64,000 nucleotides of DNA, taken from Campanula takesimana (taxonomy: Eukaryota > Streptophyta > Magnoliopsida > Asterales > Campanulaceae). The translations under genes and the position numbers were made by a program. Shown piece after piece: positions 21,450 through 34,084 of the stretch. The stretch covers positions 1 through 64,000 of the forward strand of contig JAOWBW010001049.1 of NCBI GenBank assembly GCA_026119855.1. The letters run 5' to 3'. Position 1 is the stretch's first letter. Every line of letters begins with the position of its first letter. Below the pieces are notes generated by a model. That model had not been told where the DNA came from. It made no database searches and saw only the letters and a list, made by a program, of their open reading frames with translations.

Positions 21450-22650
21450 TGGACCTATGGAGAGAACACGGTCGATCTTAGGATGGCCCCACAAACACCT
21501 TTTGAGTAAAATAATTTCACCCACAAAAAAGAAAAGACTCAACCACATAAGAAAATGACTCTTTTTTTTTATTTATTTACAAAGTCGGAAGGACATAGTC
21601 CTTTTTGGGGTTTCTAGGAAAATAGTGGAATCGTCACACTAGTATATAGACCTTCTCGCGGTCCCATATACTCATCGGATTCCACCACGCTTGTGAATCC
21701 TACATGTATCGGGATTAAACTAAATTAATGTAGTAAATCATACATGCGGGGACGGATTTTTATTTTCATCCATAATAACCACTTGGGGACGGAGTTTTAT
21801 TTCGTCCAAAACAACGAGTGGCATGTATGATTTGAAGACATTAGTTTAGGGAAATCTCGGCACATGGAAACCGACTTGAGTCACGGAGTGTTAGACCCTA
21901 ACTAGAATTGTGTGGTTTGTGCTCGGCTAAAGAGAGGCTTAAAGGTCACCCCCGACATGTAGTCGTGAACTACGCCACGGGCTGAGGTTTACCGCTTCGG
22001 AAGAGTCAAGGTCGGGTGGAGCTTGAAACTTCCTAGGACGGGCCTCGACGGGTTTGGGGCTGGACTTGTGCGACTCGATAGTGAGAAGTTGATAAGAATT
22101 GTGCGCATAGTGTGAGGTCTAACAAGTGACAAAATATTTTTTTTTTCAAAGGAAATAAAAAAAAACAAATAAGCACGTAATTTACAACTTTCGAATCACC
22201 TGTGTGACCGATAAAAATGAACAGGAAATAAAAGTTGTTCTGTGCAGGCCAGGTGCCCACACACTCTCAAAACTGTTCATTTTGTTCACTGTTTCTGTTT
22301 TTGGGAAATGCCCAGAAGCGCGCGCATTCAGATGCCTACTCGGGAGGCGCCCGCGTTAGACTGAGAGAAGTGGAGGCGCCCGCTTTTGGGCAGTACCTGC
22401 AAATCAGCGGGTTCAAGGGATTGCCTTGACCCTAAATTATAGAACTTTTTCCCCTGTAGTAAACGTTAGCACAGAAACATGGAATTGAAGGACAAGATGG
22501 GAGGTGGGCGATTCTGGTAATTAGGGTCGGACGCGTGCGCTTTAGGCCAAGAAGGCCAGAGGCGCGCGCTTCCTACCCTTTTTACCAGAACGCCCAGAAA
22601 ATAAAATAAAAGAACACTAAAAATGAAAAACGCAAGTTTAACCCTCTATG
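21450..22650 (-). other. Untranslated leader of element D with GC-word arrays
   Basis: No gene is seen in this leader between PBS and gag. It holds two word arrays: GCGCGCGC/GCGCCCGC-type words at 22318, 22347 and 22376 (29-bp pitch) and a pair with GCGCTT at 22537 and 22566 (29 bp). These arrays lie downstream of the LTR promoter, unlike most others in the window. AT-rich stretches near 22135-22170 and 21560-21580 are unremarkable. Confidence 0.55.
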
Positions 22651-22668
22651 TCCCCAGCGGAGTCGCCA
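22651..22668 (-). promoter_or_regulatory. Primer-binding site of element D (TGGCGACTCCGCTGGGGA)
   Basis: On the - strand TGGCGACTCCGCTGGGGA follows the LTR end by one base. It is the type of PBS seen in Tat/Ogre elements, usually assigned to tRNA-Arg; I could not check the tRNA match. E has an almost identical site. Confidence 0.85.
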
Positions 22669-22669
22669 C

Positions 22670-23994
22670 TGTAGATACCCCGGGGAACCACGGCTTGGCT
22701 AGAGCGCGTGAATTAACCTAGGACGTCTACTTGGTTTTATGTTTTAGAGTCGCCACCCACGTTTTTAGAGGAACGCGAGAAAACCTAAGAGAATAGCCTT
22801 TTTGTACGAAAACCAGATATTCGGGAGAGAAGGGTTCGGGGGTTAGGTGACAGAGTGGGAAGTACCTAAACACCCACTCCGCCCCGCTTACGCGGGTCTT
22901 GCTACAATTGGTGTTCTAGTGCTAAATGTCCTTCAATTTATTAATATAAAGAAGTGCTGATGTTACAATGAAAAGAAAGGGGAAATTAAAAGAGAAATGA
23001 TTTTATTAATTTAATGCTAAAGATTACATGTTGAATTATTGTTAAACAATTATATTAAAGAATGAAAAGTAAATTAAAATGGAGTTTGGAATGTTGGAAT
23101 GTAACCTTGGCCAAACTTCAATAGTGAAGTGGTCTTTTGGTTGTATTCCCTTTTATGGAGATTGCATACTAGTAAGACACAAATAAAAGAGAAGGAGAAA
23201 ACTTGTACCTTTAGAAAAGAGAACTTGAAACCTTGATTTGAAAGTGTTGTTGTTGTAGAGAAATGGTTGTGTAGAAATTTGTGTAGAGTTTTGTTGTGTT
23301 AAACTCTTGTTGGGAGAACTCTTGTAAAGAGAATTCTTGGGAAAATTGTATAGTGTATTTGTGTAGAGATTTCAAGTCAAAAGAGAAGGTCCTAAAAGTC
23401 TAGAGTTTTGGCTAGAGAGAAAATGTTGAGGTCCTCTTCTAAGGTAGAAATGAGAGGTTTTTATAGGTTGAAAAGAGAGGGAAAGGTTGGAGGGAAAATG
23501 ATCAATCCATGTGAGATGGAATTGACCAATAGAAAATAAGATAAATAAAATAATAAATGAAATAAATAAAAGAAAATCAAATAATAATAAAAAGAAATAT
23601 TTTGTTTTTAAGAAATGGCTAGAATAATGGGATTGGAGGTTATAAAACTAGGGGGTGAATGTGGAAGTAAAAAGAGGCTCTTTTGTGATCAAGAAGAGAT
23701 GTTGTAAATAAGAAAAGGGAGGGAAATAAGGTGCAATCCGTTACTGCCATAATGGGAGGAGGGCGAGTCCCGCTTTAGGGGCGAGACGCGCGCGCAGCCC
23801 ACAAACAGTGTCGGAAGCGCCCGCGGGTGGAAAAGACAGAAATGACTCTAATGTTAATTTTGTTATGCAGTTTAGTCCAAAACTAACGGAATCAGTTAGG
23901 AACTTAACCGAAGTAGCAGAAATTAACAAAAATAAGTTAAATAAAAATACTATGTATGCAATCGGGGTGAGAGGTCCGAAGCGGGGTGTCTACA
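22670..23994 (-). repeat. 5' LTR of element D
   Basis: On the - strand it starts TGTAGACACCCCGC and ends CCCCGGGGTATCTACA (1325 bp). A TATA box (TATAAAAA) lies at 23465-23458, with a word pair (GACGCGCGCGCAG and GAAGCGCCCGCGG) about 30 bp apart at 23784-23826, roughly 320 bp upstream. U5 carries GGTGGCGACTCTAA at 22757-22744, a copy of the first part of the PBS. Confidence 0.88.
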
Positions 23995-26708
23995 AATACA
24001 TATCCGGACTTTGCCGTTCGCCTTCTCGACTGTGACCATGTTAGACAACCACTGGGGGTATTCCAAAACTCGGATGAAACCCACTTGCAGCAACCTTTCG
24101 ATCTCTTCTTTAACCTGAAGGACCCACTGTGGCTTGATTCTGCGGAGTTTCTGCTTGACCGGCTTGGCGTCAGGAAATGTTGGAATTCGGTTCTCCACAA
24201 TTGTTGGATCTAACCCAGGCATATCTTCGTACGACCAAGCAAACACATCAACAAATTCTTTAAGCAAACTGATCAATCGTTCCCTGTCAGCCCCTTGCAT
24301 GAAGCTTCCAATTTTCATTTCTTTGACTTCCCCGTTTAGCCCCAGATTGATGGTGGACAAATCTTCCCCACAGGCTTCTAACTTTCGTTCCCCACGCTGT
24401 TTTGCTAACCTGCTTAGCTCAGTTAAATAATCTTTTTCATCTTGGCTTATGTCTTTTAAAGATTCTTGATTAACTTCATTTGTTGTTATATTTTCATTTG
24501 TTAAATCATTATTTAAAATATTGGCAACCAAGGAGTAAGCGGAAATAGAGGAAATTTCATTCACGACAGAGGGAAGTACAAGCTCGGCGACCGCGTCGAG
24601 GTCCTCAACAGTGAGGTCCTCTTCGGGAATCCCGGAAACAACATTAGAGAGTACAAAGGACTCAAAAGCGGGACTATCAGGGCGAACATATCCAAACTGC
24701 TCCACGAGAGTGTCCATAGTAGCGAGCGGGCTAGTGGTTTTGGACCAGTTATTAAGTGGTGCCACTGCCGGCATGAGGTGCTTCATCGGGTCATACGCTT
24801 CTTCGGTGCCATCCCCGATCATAACCACATGTCCGTCTTCAAGACCGAACCCTTCAAAAAACTTGAAACATCATCTTCTTCATCAATATTCCACGGAGCA
24901 ACGGGATCCGGTTGCTTATAGGAACCGTCCAAATCAAGGCTTTCATCGACCACCTTAACATCATCAAATACCTCCCATCCTGCGGGGGGATTTTTGCCAA
25001 TGCCAGTAACTGGCTCAAGAGGCATAACGTACGCGACATCCTTGCCTTTGCAAACAAAGTATCCCTTCCATGATTTTTCATAGGGACAAAGCGGGGGGAG
25101 CTTATAGGTCTGTCCTTTCTTGATAGCCTTCTGCCTCTCCCTTTTCTTATGCGTAGCTTCGGCGATTTCAGCAGGGGTGGGCTTGTAGCCGAGCCCAAAA
25201 GGAAGAATGAAAATAGGAACATCATCTTTGATGGCTTCAACACACCCTTGTTGTTCTTTCCCAAGTCCCATCATAGGTAGGAATTTCATCTTCTTGACCA
25301 TATTCAAGGCCATCGCGTCACCATACTTGGTCCTTTTTCCACCAATTAGATCGGTCTCCTTGACATATTCAATAGCATGGATCCGAGCTTGTGGGATTAC
25401 TTCAAAACCACTCAAGAAAATGCCGGTATCTTTGTGCTCAATTCCCAAGATTGGGAGGTTACCGACTTGCGCATCATCTTGGGCGTGAACTACCACAACA
25501 TGATTTTCGTGGATGAACTTGAAGCACTGATGGTAAGAGGAAGCTACTCCTTTCACTCCATGGATATAAGGGCATCCCAAAAGTAGACTGAATGAGGACT
25601 TGATGTCGATCACTTGAAATTCAATTGGCATAGCAAGAGGGCCAATGGTGAGAGTGAGGGAGATAACACCCAAAACACAGCGACTGGTGCTATCGTAAGC
25701 ACGGACCACTTGAGAGGACGGGTCCAAATCAGTTATCTTAATTCCCAAATCTGCGAGAACATGCCCGGGGCAAACATTGACTGAAGAGCCATTATCGATC
25801 AAAACACGAGCCAAGTGCTCACCCCCAACCCCGACGGTGATATGCAGAGCTTCGATATGATTAGGACCAATTTTTGGTGCATCGAGATCGGTAAACGTGA
25901 TAATATTCCCAACATGAATGTTGCCGACCATGTGGACAAGGTCATTGGGAGAAGTCTCAATCGGAATGACAGCTTGAGTGAGAGCTTTAACCAACGTGTC
26001 TCGGTGCTCCTGTGAAGACGAAAGCAAACCCCAAATGGATATATTAGCCTGGGTTTTCTTCAACTGGGTTAAGACCGGGTTTTCGGTGACCTTTTCTTTT
26101 TGAGCGGGGGCTCCTTCCTTATCCTTTCCCAATTCACTCGCCTCGGGATTCGGAGGCTGATAGGCTCTTCCCGAGCGAGTGAGGTGATTCACATTTCCAC
26201 CAATACAAGTGGCCTTTTCAAAAGGGGCCTTTTGTTCTTCAACGGCTTTAGTACTAGACAAGATCGAATCCCAAGAGATCATATGGCATTCAAATTCTTC
26301 AGAGATCACAGGAGTCACGGTGTAGTTTAAAGTCTTCTTTGGAACTATAAAACTAGTCCTTGAGTAGTTTTCTTCAAACTCGATCATATGGATCCCCGGC
26401 AAAGGATTAGTCACCACATTCGGTTGGGGTGGCTTCTGAATGAGTCCATCGTCAATCATGTCTTGCAGAGTGTGCCTCAAATTCCAACAGTCATCTGTCA
26501 CATGACCAGGTGATACGTGGTATGCACAATACTTATTTGCGTCCCAATTCCTAGGAGGCGGATTAGGCGGGCGGTATCCTTCTATCGGCTTCAATACCCC
26601 TTGGGTGACCAATCCTTGGAAAATAGTGGACAACGGAGCGTTGAATTTATCAAACTGCCTCTCTCTCCAAATTTTACCATTCCTTTGCTGATTGTTGATG
26701 GAGTTCAC
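23995..26708 (-). pseudogene. Element E gag C-terminus, protease and start of RT (truncated, frameshifted)
   Basis: The frame 26708-24819 is open for 629 codons. It starts in the Gag zinc region (CAYHVSPGHVTDDC), passes a linker and reaches the protease (VLIDNGSSVNVCP, catalytic Asp in a D-N-G-S context; LLLGCPYIHG near the flap and C-terminal loop), then the GLGKEQQG and GYFVCKGKDVAYV blocks also found in A. A frameshift in an A6/T6 run near 24856-24861 separates it from the frame 24828-23995, which holds the pre-RT linker (FVDVFAWSYEDMPGLDP) and RT start (ANGKVRICI), where D's LTR interrupts. The RT active site lies outside the window. It would process the polyprotein and copy RNA, but is inactive here. 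Confidence 0.88.
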
Positions 26709-27938
26709 AGACCCATCTGATTATAACATGGGGGTGCCCTATTGTAACTGTTCCGGCTAGGTCCCATATTCTTGTTCCAAAAAGGAGCAAGAGTCATGGC
26801 AACACTGTTCACAACCGGTGTCGGGGCCTTAGCAGGGGGTCGGAATTTGTAGGAGCTAGGAGAAGGATCTAGCTTGATCACCCCAGTTCGGACATCTTCA
26901 TCGATACGAGAACCCACATCTAGAATAGAAGCAAAATCCGGAAACGGGAGATATTTCATCTTATCTGCATACATCGGCTGAAGATTCTTAAGGAAAATGC
27001 GAGTTTGCTCGCCACTGTCGGGCCTCTCCAGAGTTTGAGCAACCTTCTTCCTCCACCTACTTGCAAATTCAGAAAAGGATTCCTTCTCACGCTGGGCACA
27101 CGAATCGAGATCACGGAGGCTCTTCTCCTAGTTGGAGTTATCTTTGTACCGCTTCTGGAATTCATCCACAAGCTTCCCCCAATTATCAACCAGGTTGGCA
27201 TCCACAGTCATGAACCACAACTTAGCGGCTCCCACCAAAGTCAAATGGAAGTTGGAGGCCATAGCACCAACATTAGCCCCACGGGACTGCATTGCATGAG
27301 CATAAGATATCACGTGGGCCATTGGGCAACCTGTACCGTCAAATTTCTCCACATCGGGCATTTTGAATTTAGGAGGCAGAACAGCAAACGGAGATAATTT
27401 CAAAGAGTCTGCGGAAAACTCTCCTTTATTCATGACCTTTCTCAACATTTCTTTCATTTCATTCATTTCAATCTCAGCTCTAGTAAGAGGCACATACGGG
27501 ACGCCTTTGTAGAATGCTTCCATTTGGCAGACCAAGTTAGGATCTTGCCCCTGGGAAGTTCCTTGATTGTACGGAGAAGCACTACTAGCAAACGCACCAT
27601 AGGCGTTAGGTTGCTGATTCGGATACAGAGTTTGTATATACTGAGCAAAGGCATTATGATCGGGCGGATACTGAGATGGGTTCACCGCAAAATTTGCTTG
27701 ATTCGGGATGAAGTGGTGGTGGATGCCACTGAAGTCTGGATGATCCACATTACCATTGGGATAGATGTTTTGGTGATGATTTTGGTCGATGGTGTTGCTA
27801 CCATTAGGATTCAAGTTGGTGGTAGGGATGCCATTCCCATTCGGATTTCTATTGCCATTGTGATTAGGATTGGGAACCCCATTTCTGTTCTCGTTGCCAT
27901 TCGGATTGCCATTGGGATTTCTGTTGGGGTTGCCGTTG

Positions 27939-30023
27939 TGTCGCGACCCCGAACCCGCGGGCCCGGAGTACGCGAGCTGGACGTCGACTTAAAACCAAAA
28001 CTATGAAATACCGAAGTTAAAAATTCCATTTGATACCAAAAGGTGATGATCCAAAGTTTTACAAATCCAAGTTTGATAATAACCAAATACAACTATCATA
28101 AACTTCCACAAGTTTATGCCCAACAGAATATAAATGTACAATTCTTAATGACGTCATTGTTTGGTACAACTATCCCAAAAAGGTTACACATTTATATAAT
28201 GTAAACCAACCTATAACAACTTTCCCCAAAAGAATGTATCCACACTCGACGTCCTCTTTCTCGTGATCAGCGAGACTAATCCTTAGCACCTGGGGGGTTA
28301 AGGAAAAACAAAGATAAAAGAAAGGGGGTGAGATAAATCTCAATAAGTTGCTAATGCAACTACATGACATGTTATGATACAATAAGTAATAACAACATCA
28401 ATATCTCATATAACATAGCAATTATCAGATAATAAATAGCAGCGGAAATAAACACATAACAAAGGATATTAGCCAAGGTTTCCAAACCGATACATCCAAA
28501 TAAAGGATCGCTGCGCAGCTTCAATAATCAACAAATCACATCTTCATAATAGCATGAAAGCCGAAGAGAAAACCCCCGGTATCGGAACAATAACCATAAG
28601 AGTGTCACAAAGGACAAGAGCCATGCCACAAAGTCATGCTCGGTAGCTAGATACATTCACAAAGGAAGCTAACTTATCTCTTCCAAGGCCAATCTGGAAA
28701 AGGGGTATAGCAAGGGCAAACAATGGTCAACATTATAATGGAGTTGGCTTTGCCATTATAATCTTTCCCATCGCCCGATGTAACAAATATGCCAGCTGGG
28801 CTTCCAAATAAATGCTAAGTAATAATATATTATCATGAATAAACATCTTACAATTCCAAAGTAGGGAATCATTCCAATTAGTCACCAAGAAGATGAATTA
28901 AACAAACGCGCATCATCAAAGTGCTTCACATTCTCAATTAATAATTTAATCAAGTCTCATATCACCTTTATTCACAAAGGAATCAAATTCATCATTAAAG
29001 TATTCCTAAATGGTCGATTAAGCTTAAGGGGAAAAGGCCCAACCAAGGGTTAAAGTAATAACCTAGACCGAAAACAATTAAAGAAACTAGTGCCAGGAAT
29101 TGGGGCGGGCGGGCGCTCAGGAGTAGGCGGGCGGGCGCCCAAGGAGAGGCAGGCGGGCGCTTGAAACGGCAGAAACTTCTGGGCATTAGAATTGCAAGTG
29201 GGCAGGCGCTCGAGGGAGAAAGGGCGGGCGCTCGGTCTACGCATTGGCCAGGAACCAGAGCTGGGTAATACCATTTTCGACCAAAACCACAATCCTTCAT
29301 TTAAGTATCAAAATCAAAGCTTCCCAATACATTTCTAAAGCTCCCAAACAACACCCAACCTAAAGGGAACCTAAATAACACCCTTTAATCACCCAAACCA
29401 ACACCAAATCCCCACATTCAAGATTTCACCATTTTTTACCCAAAAACTCAAATAAATTCCAAATAAATTCTATACTCAACCAAGCTTTGAATACAACAAC
29501 CCAAGCATGATAGGAACATGAAATGAACATTTTAGCTTATTAATGGAGAAAAAGCAACTTACCCGGATTCTCTCAAGGTTGACGGAATTCAAATATTTTG
29601 GGTTCCTCACGATCCTAACGACGATCTAAACACATTTCATACTTTGAGAAATGAGAAACAATGAGAGGAAGGCGGCTTAAATGAAGAGAGAAGGAAGAGA
29701 GAAATGTTTACCTTTTTCTTGAGGAGAGAGAGAGAGAATACTGAGAATGAGAAAATGAGAAGAGGAAGAAGGAGAAGGAAGAAGGTGAAGTTTAAAATCA
29801 AAGTTACACTTAAACCCCTATGCTTCCAACTAACGCACTTAACCCCAAATAACCCTCTAATCAATTAATTCCCTTATTTCAAACTTAGCCAAATATTACC
29901 CAAATAAAGATAGGCACAATTAAATATAATGAAACACAAAATGCTCACACAAATATTTAACCAAATAAATAAATAATAATCATTTAATACTAAAAATTAG
30001 AGACGGGTTTTCGGGTCGCGACA
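27939..30023 (-). mobile_element. Solo LTR, Tekay type, inside element E gag
   Basis: This 2085-bp LTR in - orientation has TGTCGCGACC ends and the 5-bp target duplication CGTTG at 27934-27938 and 30024-30028. There is no internal region. It matches the H and T1 LTRs in order: a TGACGTCA site (28149-28156), a word array (29106-29231) and a purine-rich stretch near 29690-29790 on + (CTCTCT tract in LTR orientation). Confidence 0.93.
29106..29231 (-). promoter_or_regulatory. Spaced CGGGCGGGCGC array in Tekay solo LTR (22-bp / 71-bp)
   Basis: Five copies (on +, close to CGGGCGGGCGC) start at 29106, 29128, 29150, 29199 and 29221. Neighbouring words are 22 bp apart, and 29128 to 29199 and 29150 to 29221 are both 71 bp. 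This is the same geometry as in T1, from a separate insertion. Confidence 0.6.
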
Positions 30024-30246
30024 CGTTGGGAGCCCCATTGCCATTCTGATTGCCGTTCGGATCGCCATTGGGATTTCCATTGGGGTTGCCGTTGCGAGCC
30101 CCATTACCATTCTGATTCTGCATCTGAACAAGTGTAGCCAGTAGCTCATCCTGTTGAATCCTCATCTGACCCAACACATTCTGCTCCAACCATGCTTGAA
30201 GACCTGGTGGCGGCACATAGGCTTCATCATTCCCTTCTTGGGCCAT

Positions 30247-31240
30247 TGCAGTAACTTCTTCGGGTACGGGCACTGTCTCGGTAACTCGGATCAACCTCCC
30301 CTTACTGTTTCTAGCTCCCCCTTTCCAAGTAGATGCCAGGCTTTAGAGTATCTGAAAGGGATGGTATATAGGGCTGATTAGAGGGTGGAAAAGGATCGAG
30401 ATTTTCCGAGCTTGATTCAAAAGGAGTTCAAAAATCAAAATCAATCCTAGGATGCCGGATAAGCACTTGCTTTATTTTGACACTTTCTTCAATTGAATCT
30501 TGGAATAGTGGATGCCGTCTCCAGAGTATAGGACCAACGTTTTTCACCTGTACTATTGGCCGTCCGAGCCCCTAGCGAAGGGCCTATATTCTTTCTGGGA
30601 TCCACCATTCGGTTACGGTCTATGTGAGGGTCTTGACAATTTAAAGTCAATCCGAGCATTTCAATGAGTTTCCACAATGTAGGTTGTTTATGACCTTTTT
30701 GGGAAATGCCTAGGATTGAGGTGAAATTGCTAGACAAAAACCGGCATGAAGTCTGGGACGTGTCATTTTTTTTTAAAATACGGACATCGTGGCTTAATAA
30801 TGGGGAAGATTGGCTTACACCCATCGCAGCGACTAATAGGCGCTCTTTGGGGTGAGACAGAATACCGCGGGCCCTATAGGGAAGTTGATGAGCTCCCTCA
30901 TACCCTCGGTTTACCTTCTTGAGTTTGTTTGGTTCTACGAGACGTTTATTTTCAAAACGTGTATGTGTGTGAGGTATCTATGAATTTTTAAAAAAAGATT
31001 TTTGAAAGCAAGTAAAGAAAACAAAAAAAATCCTTTTTTATTCCTTTTTTATTTTATCCATTTTCTTTTTCTTTTTTAAGGGAATCACCCACCACGCATG
31101 CATATATATATACAAATAAGAGTGTGAGGGAAAAAGAAGGCCCCTACAAAACAACGGTTAGGGCAAAAATATATACAACCCAAACAAAGGCACATAAAGC
31201 AATGCACACACAAAGATTAGAGTCTAGCCCACTTAAGATA
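30247..31240 (-). other. Leader of element E, no gene recognised
   Basis: This untranslated leader between PBS and gag contains AT-rich homopolymer runs (30960-31080) and short frames with many stops. I see no conserved domain, word array or RNA gene in it. Confidence 0.6.
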
Positions 31241-31259
31241 TTTCCCAGCGGAGTCGCCA
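31241..31259 (-). promoter_or_regulatory. Primer-binding site of element E (TGGCGACTCCGCTGGGAAA)
   Basis: On the - strand TGGCGACTCCGCTGGGAAA follows the LTR end by one base. It is the same Tat-type PBS as in D, differing only at the 3' end. Confidence 0.85.
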
Positions 31260-31260
31260 C

Positions 31261-33883
31261 TGTGAGAGCCCGCGCTCGAAAGCTCCTCCACGCCGAACAT
31301 ATGCGAAATGATATGTGATCGCTCAATGAAAGCGGTTCGGGTGAGTGCCTTGTGCAAATGCGCTTTTAGAAATACGCTCGGTTCCCACACAATGGTTTCC
31401 TCTTGAAGCTTTAATTTAATTGCAAGAGTCGCCACCTCACTTTATTTTAGGAAAAATGAAGAAAAAACCTTTTGTTTAGAGAAAGTGGGTTCGGGGGCTA
31501 AGTTACGAGAAGAGAAGGGATTAAGCACTCTCCTCGCCCGTGACGGTCTCTAGCATGCATGCCACTTAATTTCAATTTTATGCCTTTTTACCTTGCCTTT
31601 ACGCCCTTAACAAAATGGTGATTTAATATATGCGGAGGTCTTCCTAATCTAAGTATGTTCATTTTAATTCGCAACCGGGAAATCGGTTTCGGTGGATTTC
31701 CCGATTGGTTTTTGAGAGAGGTTTGATCATGTCAAGAAATAAAACATCCATGAGAGGGGGATTATCCACAGTCTGGGATATACATATATACAAAAAAGGG
31801 AGACAAATCCCATAAATAAAATAAATATCCTTGACGGGGCTTTTGTCGATTTTTGGTGTCATTCTCCGTCCCCGAGCCATAGTACCTGTCCTAAAATGAT
31901 CCAATTCCAAAACTAAAAATTGGGGATTACTACCTGAATTTTAGGGATCACTGTGAAGTTTTCATGAAATTTTTGGATCAAATTTAGACCCCAAACACAA
32001 GCAAGAAAGTTCATCACAAAAATCTGCCCAGAAAAGGCACACAGCAAACCTAGCACATTGATCACCAATTTTAACCATTTTAGCCCATGAATCTGACAAA
32101 ACACCAAGAGTCAAAGTTGAAGACCACACTGAAAACATGAATATCCCAAGATTTTGAGTTCATAAGATGAGTTTAAGCGGTCCAAAAGGTCTGACATTTC
32201 AATGTCAGAGACTGGAAGTGCAGAAACTGAAGCTTGAAGGCTGAAACAAGTGACTAAAAAGAGCACTTCCATTGGTCCAAAAAATGTTTCAAAAATATTT
32301 TAATCTTCCTGAGTTTGTTTAAAACAAAATCCATGTTTTTAACTTTTTTCAAAAAAAGAGTTTTCATTGAGTTTGAAGCTCAGGAACAGAGCAAGGTACC
32401 ACAAGGAACAAGCAGGACAGCATCACTGGAACCCAAATTTATGCATGAAAATATAACCTAAACATGGAATATTAACATGAAAATTTAGGATCATGCACTT
32501 CAACATATGAGGAACAACTTTTGTTTTTTGACTCAGACCAAGAAACCAATCTAAGATGGAGTTCCAAGAGCATAAAATCATGTCTCTGAACAGAATATAG
32601 AAACTGATTGCATGAGGCATAAACATGGATCTCAAAACACTACCAAAACTCCTAACCAAGCCATTATGCTCAAGGATTTTATCATTTAGCATGTTAAGAA
32701 CATTATCCAAGAGCCATTTTCCAACAAAGATTGATTTTTACATGCATGCTCACTAAGAATAGCCAAGGAGGGCCAGATTTGCACCCTTTGAGAGAAAGAT
32801 GAGAATTTACATGCAAAACTCAAAGAAAATGAACATTTTGGCTATCATAAAGGCATACAAACTTGATAACCTGAATATTAACAACACATATCCATCGTTT
32901 ATATATACATATTGCAAGTTTTACATAGATAAAAACATGGAAGATGAGGGAAACCTAGTCATTAGTTGACTAGGTTCCAAACTAATCCCATGACCATTTA
33001 CATAGCTAAAGAGTTCAAGGTTACCTAGAGATTTACCTAGCTTGTGAGATGAGGTGGTGCTTCCTTTGTCTACCAAGGGAAGACTTTCTTTCTTTTTTTT
33101 GTGTTTGATTGAAGTTGGTTTTGTGTTTTTTTGAGTTGTTGTTTGAGGTTTTTGGTGAGTTGTTTGAGGTTTTTGAGTGGTGTAGAGGTGGTGGAGGAGT
33201 GGTGGTGGAGTGGTGGTGTGGTGGCTGAAGTTTGGTTGAGAGAAAATGAGAGAGGAGGGTGTAAGGAAAATGGTAGTGTCTCTTTTTTTTTTATCAAGAG
33301 GGAGTCCCCCTTTTATGTTATTGGAGAGGGGTGTAATATGGAGGTTGTAAATTGGTTGTAAATTGGAGGAGGGAGGGTGTAAATATGGAGGAGGGAGGTT
33401 ATGGGCTGTCCACCATCATCCCATATTGGGATATTTTGGGATATTTTATAATGTGGATAACTCTCTTTCCCGTTCCAGCATTAGCTCCGCAACTGCTCCG
33501 TCGTGCGCGCCTCGGTGCCCCGGTTGCCCGCGTGTCCAATATGAAAGTTGTTTGAAATAATTTTCTGGTCGCTCCGGTCTATCTGGAATATTTTTATGAG
33601 CAATATATGACAAATATATATTTTTAAGTGCACAGAATGGATAATAACGAGCAGTTCTAAGGGTGCGGGCCCCGTTTCGGGCCCCGCACCTCAAAAAGTT
33701 GAAGTTTATGCCTGTTTACTCGTTTTTTCGCTCTGATCATGAATTTGAAGTCCGTTTATCCATTCAATGCACCGATAAAGCTTAAGGCACTCCCGCATAG
33801 CCAAATCGAGGGCTTAGGTCAATTTTAGGGTTTAGACCAATTAAAAGGGGTTTGATAAGGGGTGCGAGATCGGGGTATCTACA
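31261..33883 (-). repeat. 5' LTR of element E
   Basis: On the - strand it starts TGTAGATACCCCGATC and ends GGGCTCTCACA (2623 bp). A TATA-like ATTATAAAATATCC lies at about 33450-33437, with a GC/CpG-rich cluster just upstream (33482-33535, including GTGCGCGCCTCGG). A near-perfect hairpin, GGTGCGGGCCC with GGGCCCCGCACC, lies at about 33662-33690. U5 carries GGTGGCGACTCT (31436-31425), a PBS-like repeat. The block that reads GCCCCCGAACCC in LTR orientation (near 31490) is shared with the A and D LTRs. Confidence 0.8.
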
Positions 33884-34084
33884 ACTGTCGTCGATAGAAA
33901 AGACGTCATTTTGAACTAGGGGTATGGTCGTTCTAAAAAGCTGCCTACGTATTCCTCGGAATAAAATCAGACCAAACGTAGTTCGACTCTGAAAATACGC
34001 AAAAACTGAGGTTTAAGGTATTTTGAAAATCATTTTTGAAAACAATACTTGCGGTGAGTAAAGCTTAGAGTTTAGAGAGTACCC

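Larger units (their letters stand above)
20726..23994 (-). mobile_element. Element D: Tat-lineage element, 5' part only (LTR, leader, start of gag)
   Basis: On the - strand the order is LTR (23994-22670), PBS (22668-22651), leader (22650-21450) and gag (21449-20726), cut off by the LTR of A. The rest of D should lie left of the window, beyond A, if A inserted into D. D's LTR abuts E's RT at 23994/23995, so D probably inserted into E; the candidate TSD AATAC (23995-23999) cannot be matched here. Confidence 0.8.
26705..30246 (-). pseudogene. Element E gag, N-terminal part, split by solo LTR
   Basis: The first in-frame ATG is at 30246 (MAQEGNDEAYVPPPG); the frame is open somewhat upstream. The N-terminus has a helical segment (AWLEQNVLGQM...), then an Asn-rich low-complexity region of repeated NGNP-like units (30029-30110, resuming at 27933-27780 after the solo LTR). 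The capsid segment (KFKMPDVEKFDGTGCPMAHV) is near 27370. Stops: TAG at 27128-27130 and a frame change near 26705, beyond which the next frame continues the Gag. The Asn/Gly/Pro repeats look like replication-slippage products. Confidence 0.82.
23995..33883 (-). mobile_element. Element E: Tat-lineage element, 5' LTR to RT start
   Basis: On the - strand: 5' LTR (33883-31261), PBS, leader, gag (split by a solo LTR), protease and the start of RT, cut at 23994/23995 by D's LTR. The rest of pol and the 3' LTR should lie left of the window. Its right edge abuts the F 3' region. Confidence 0.82.
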
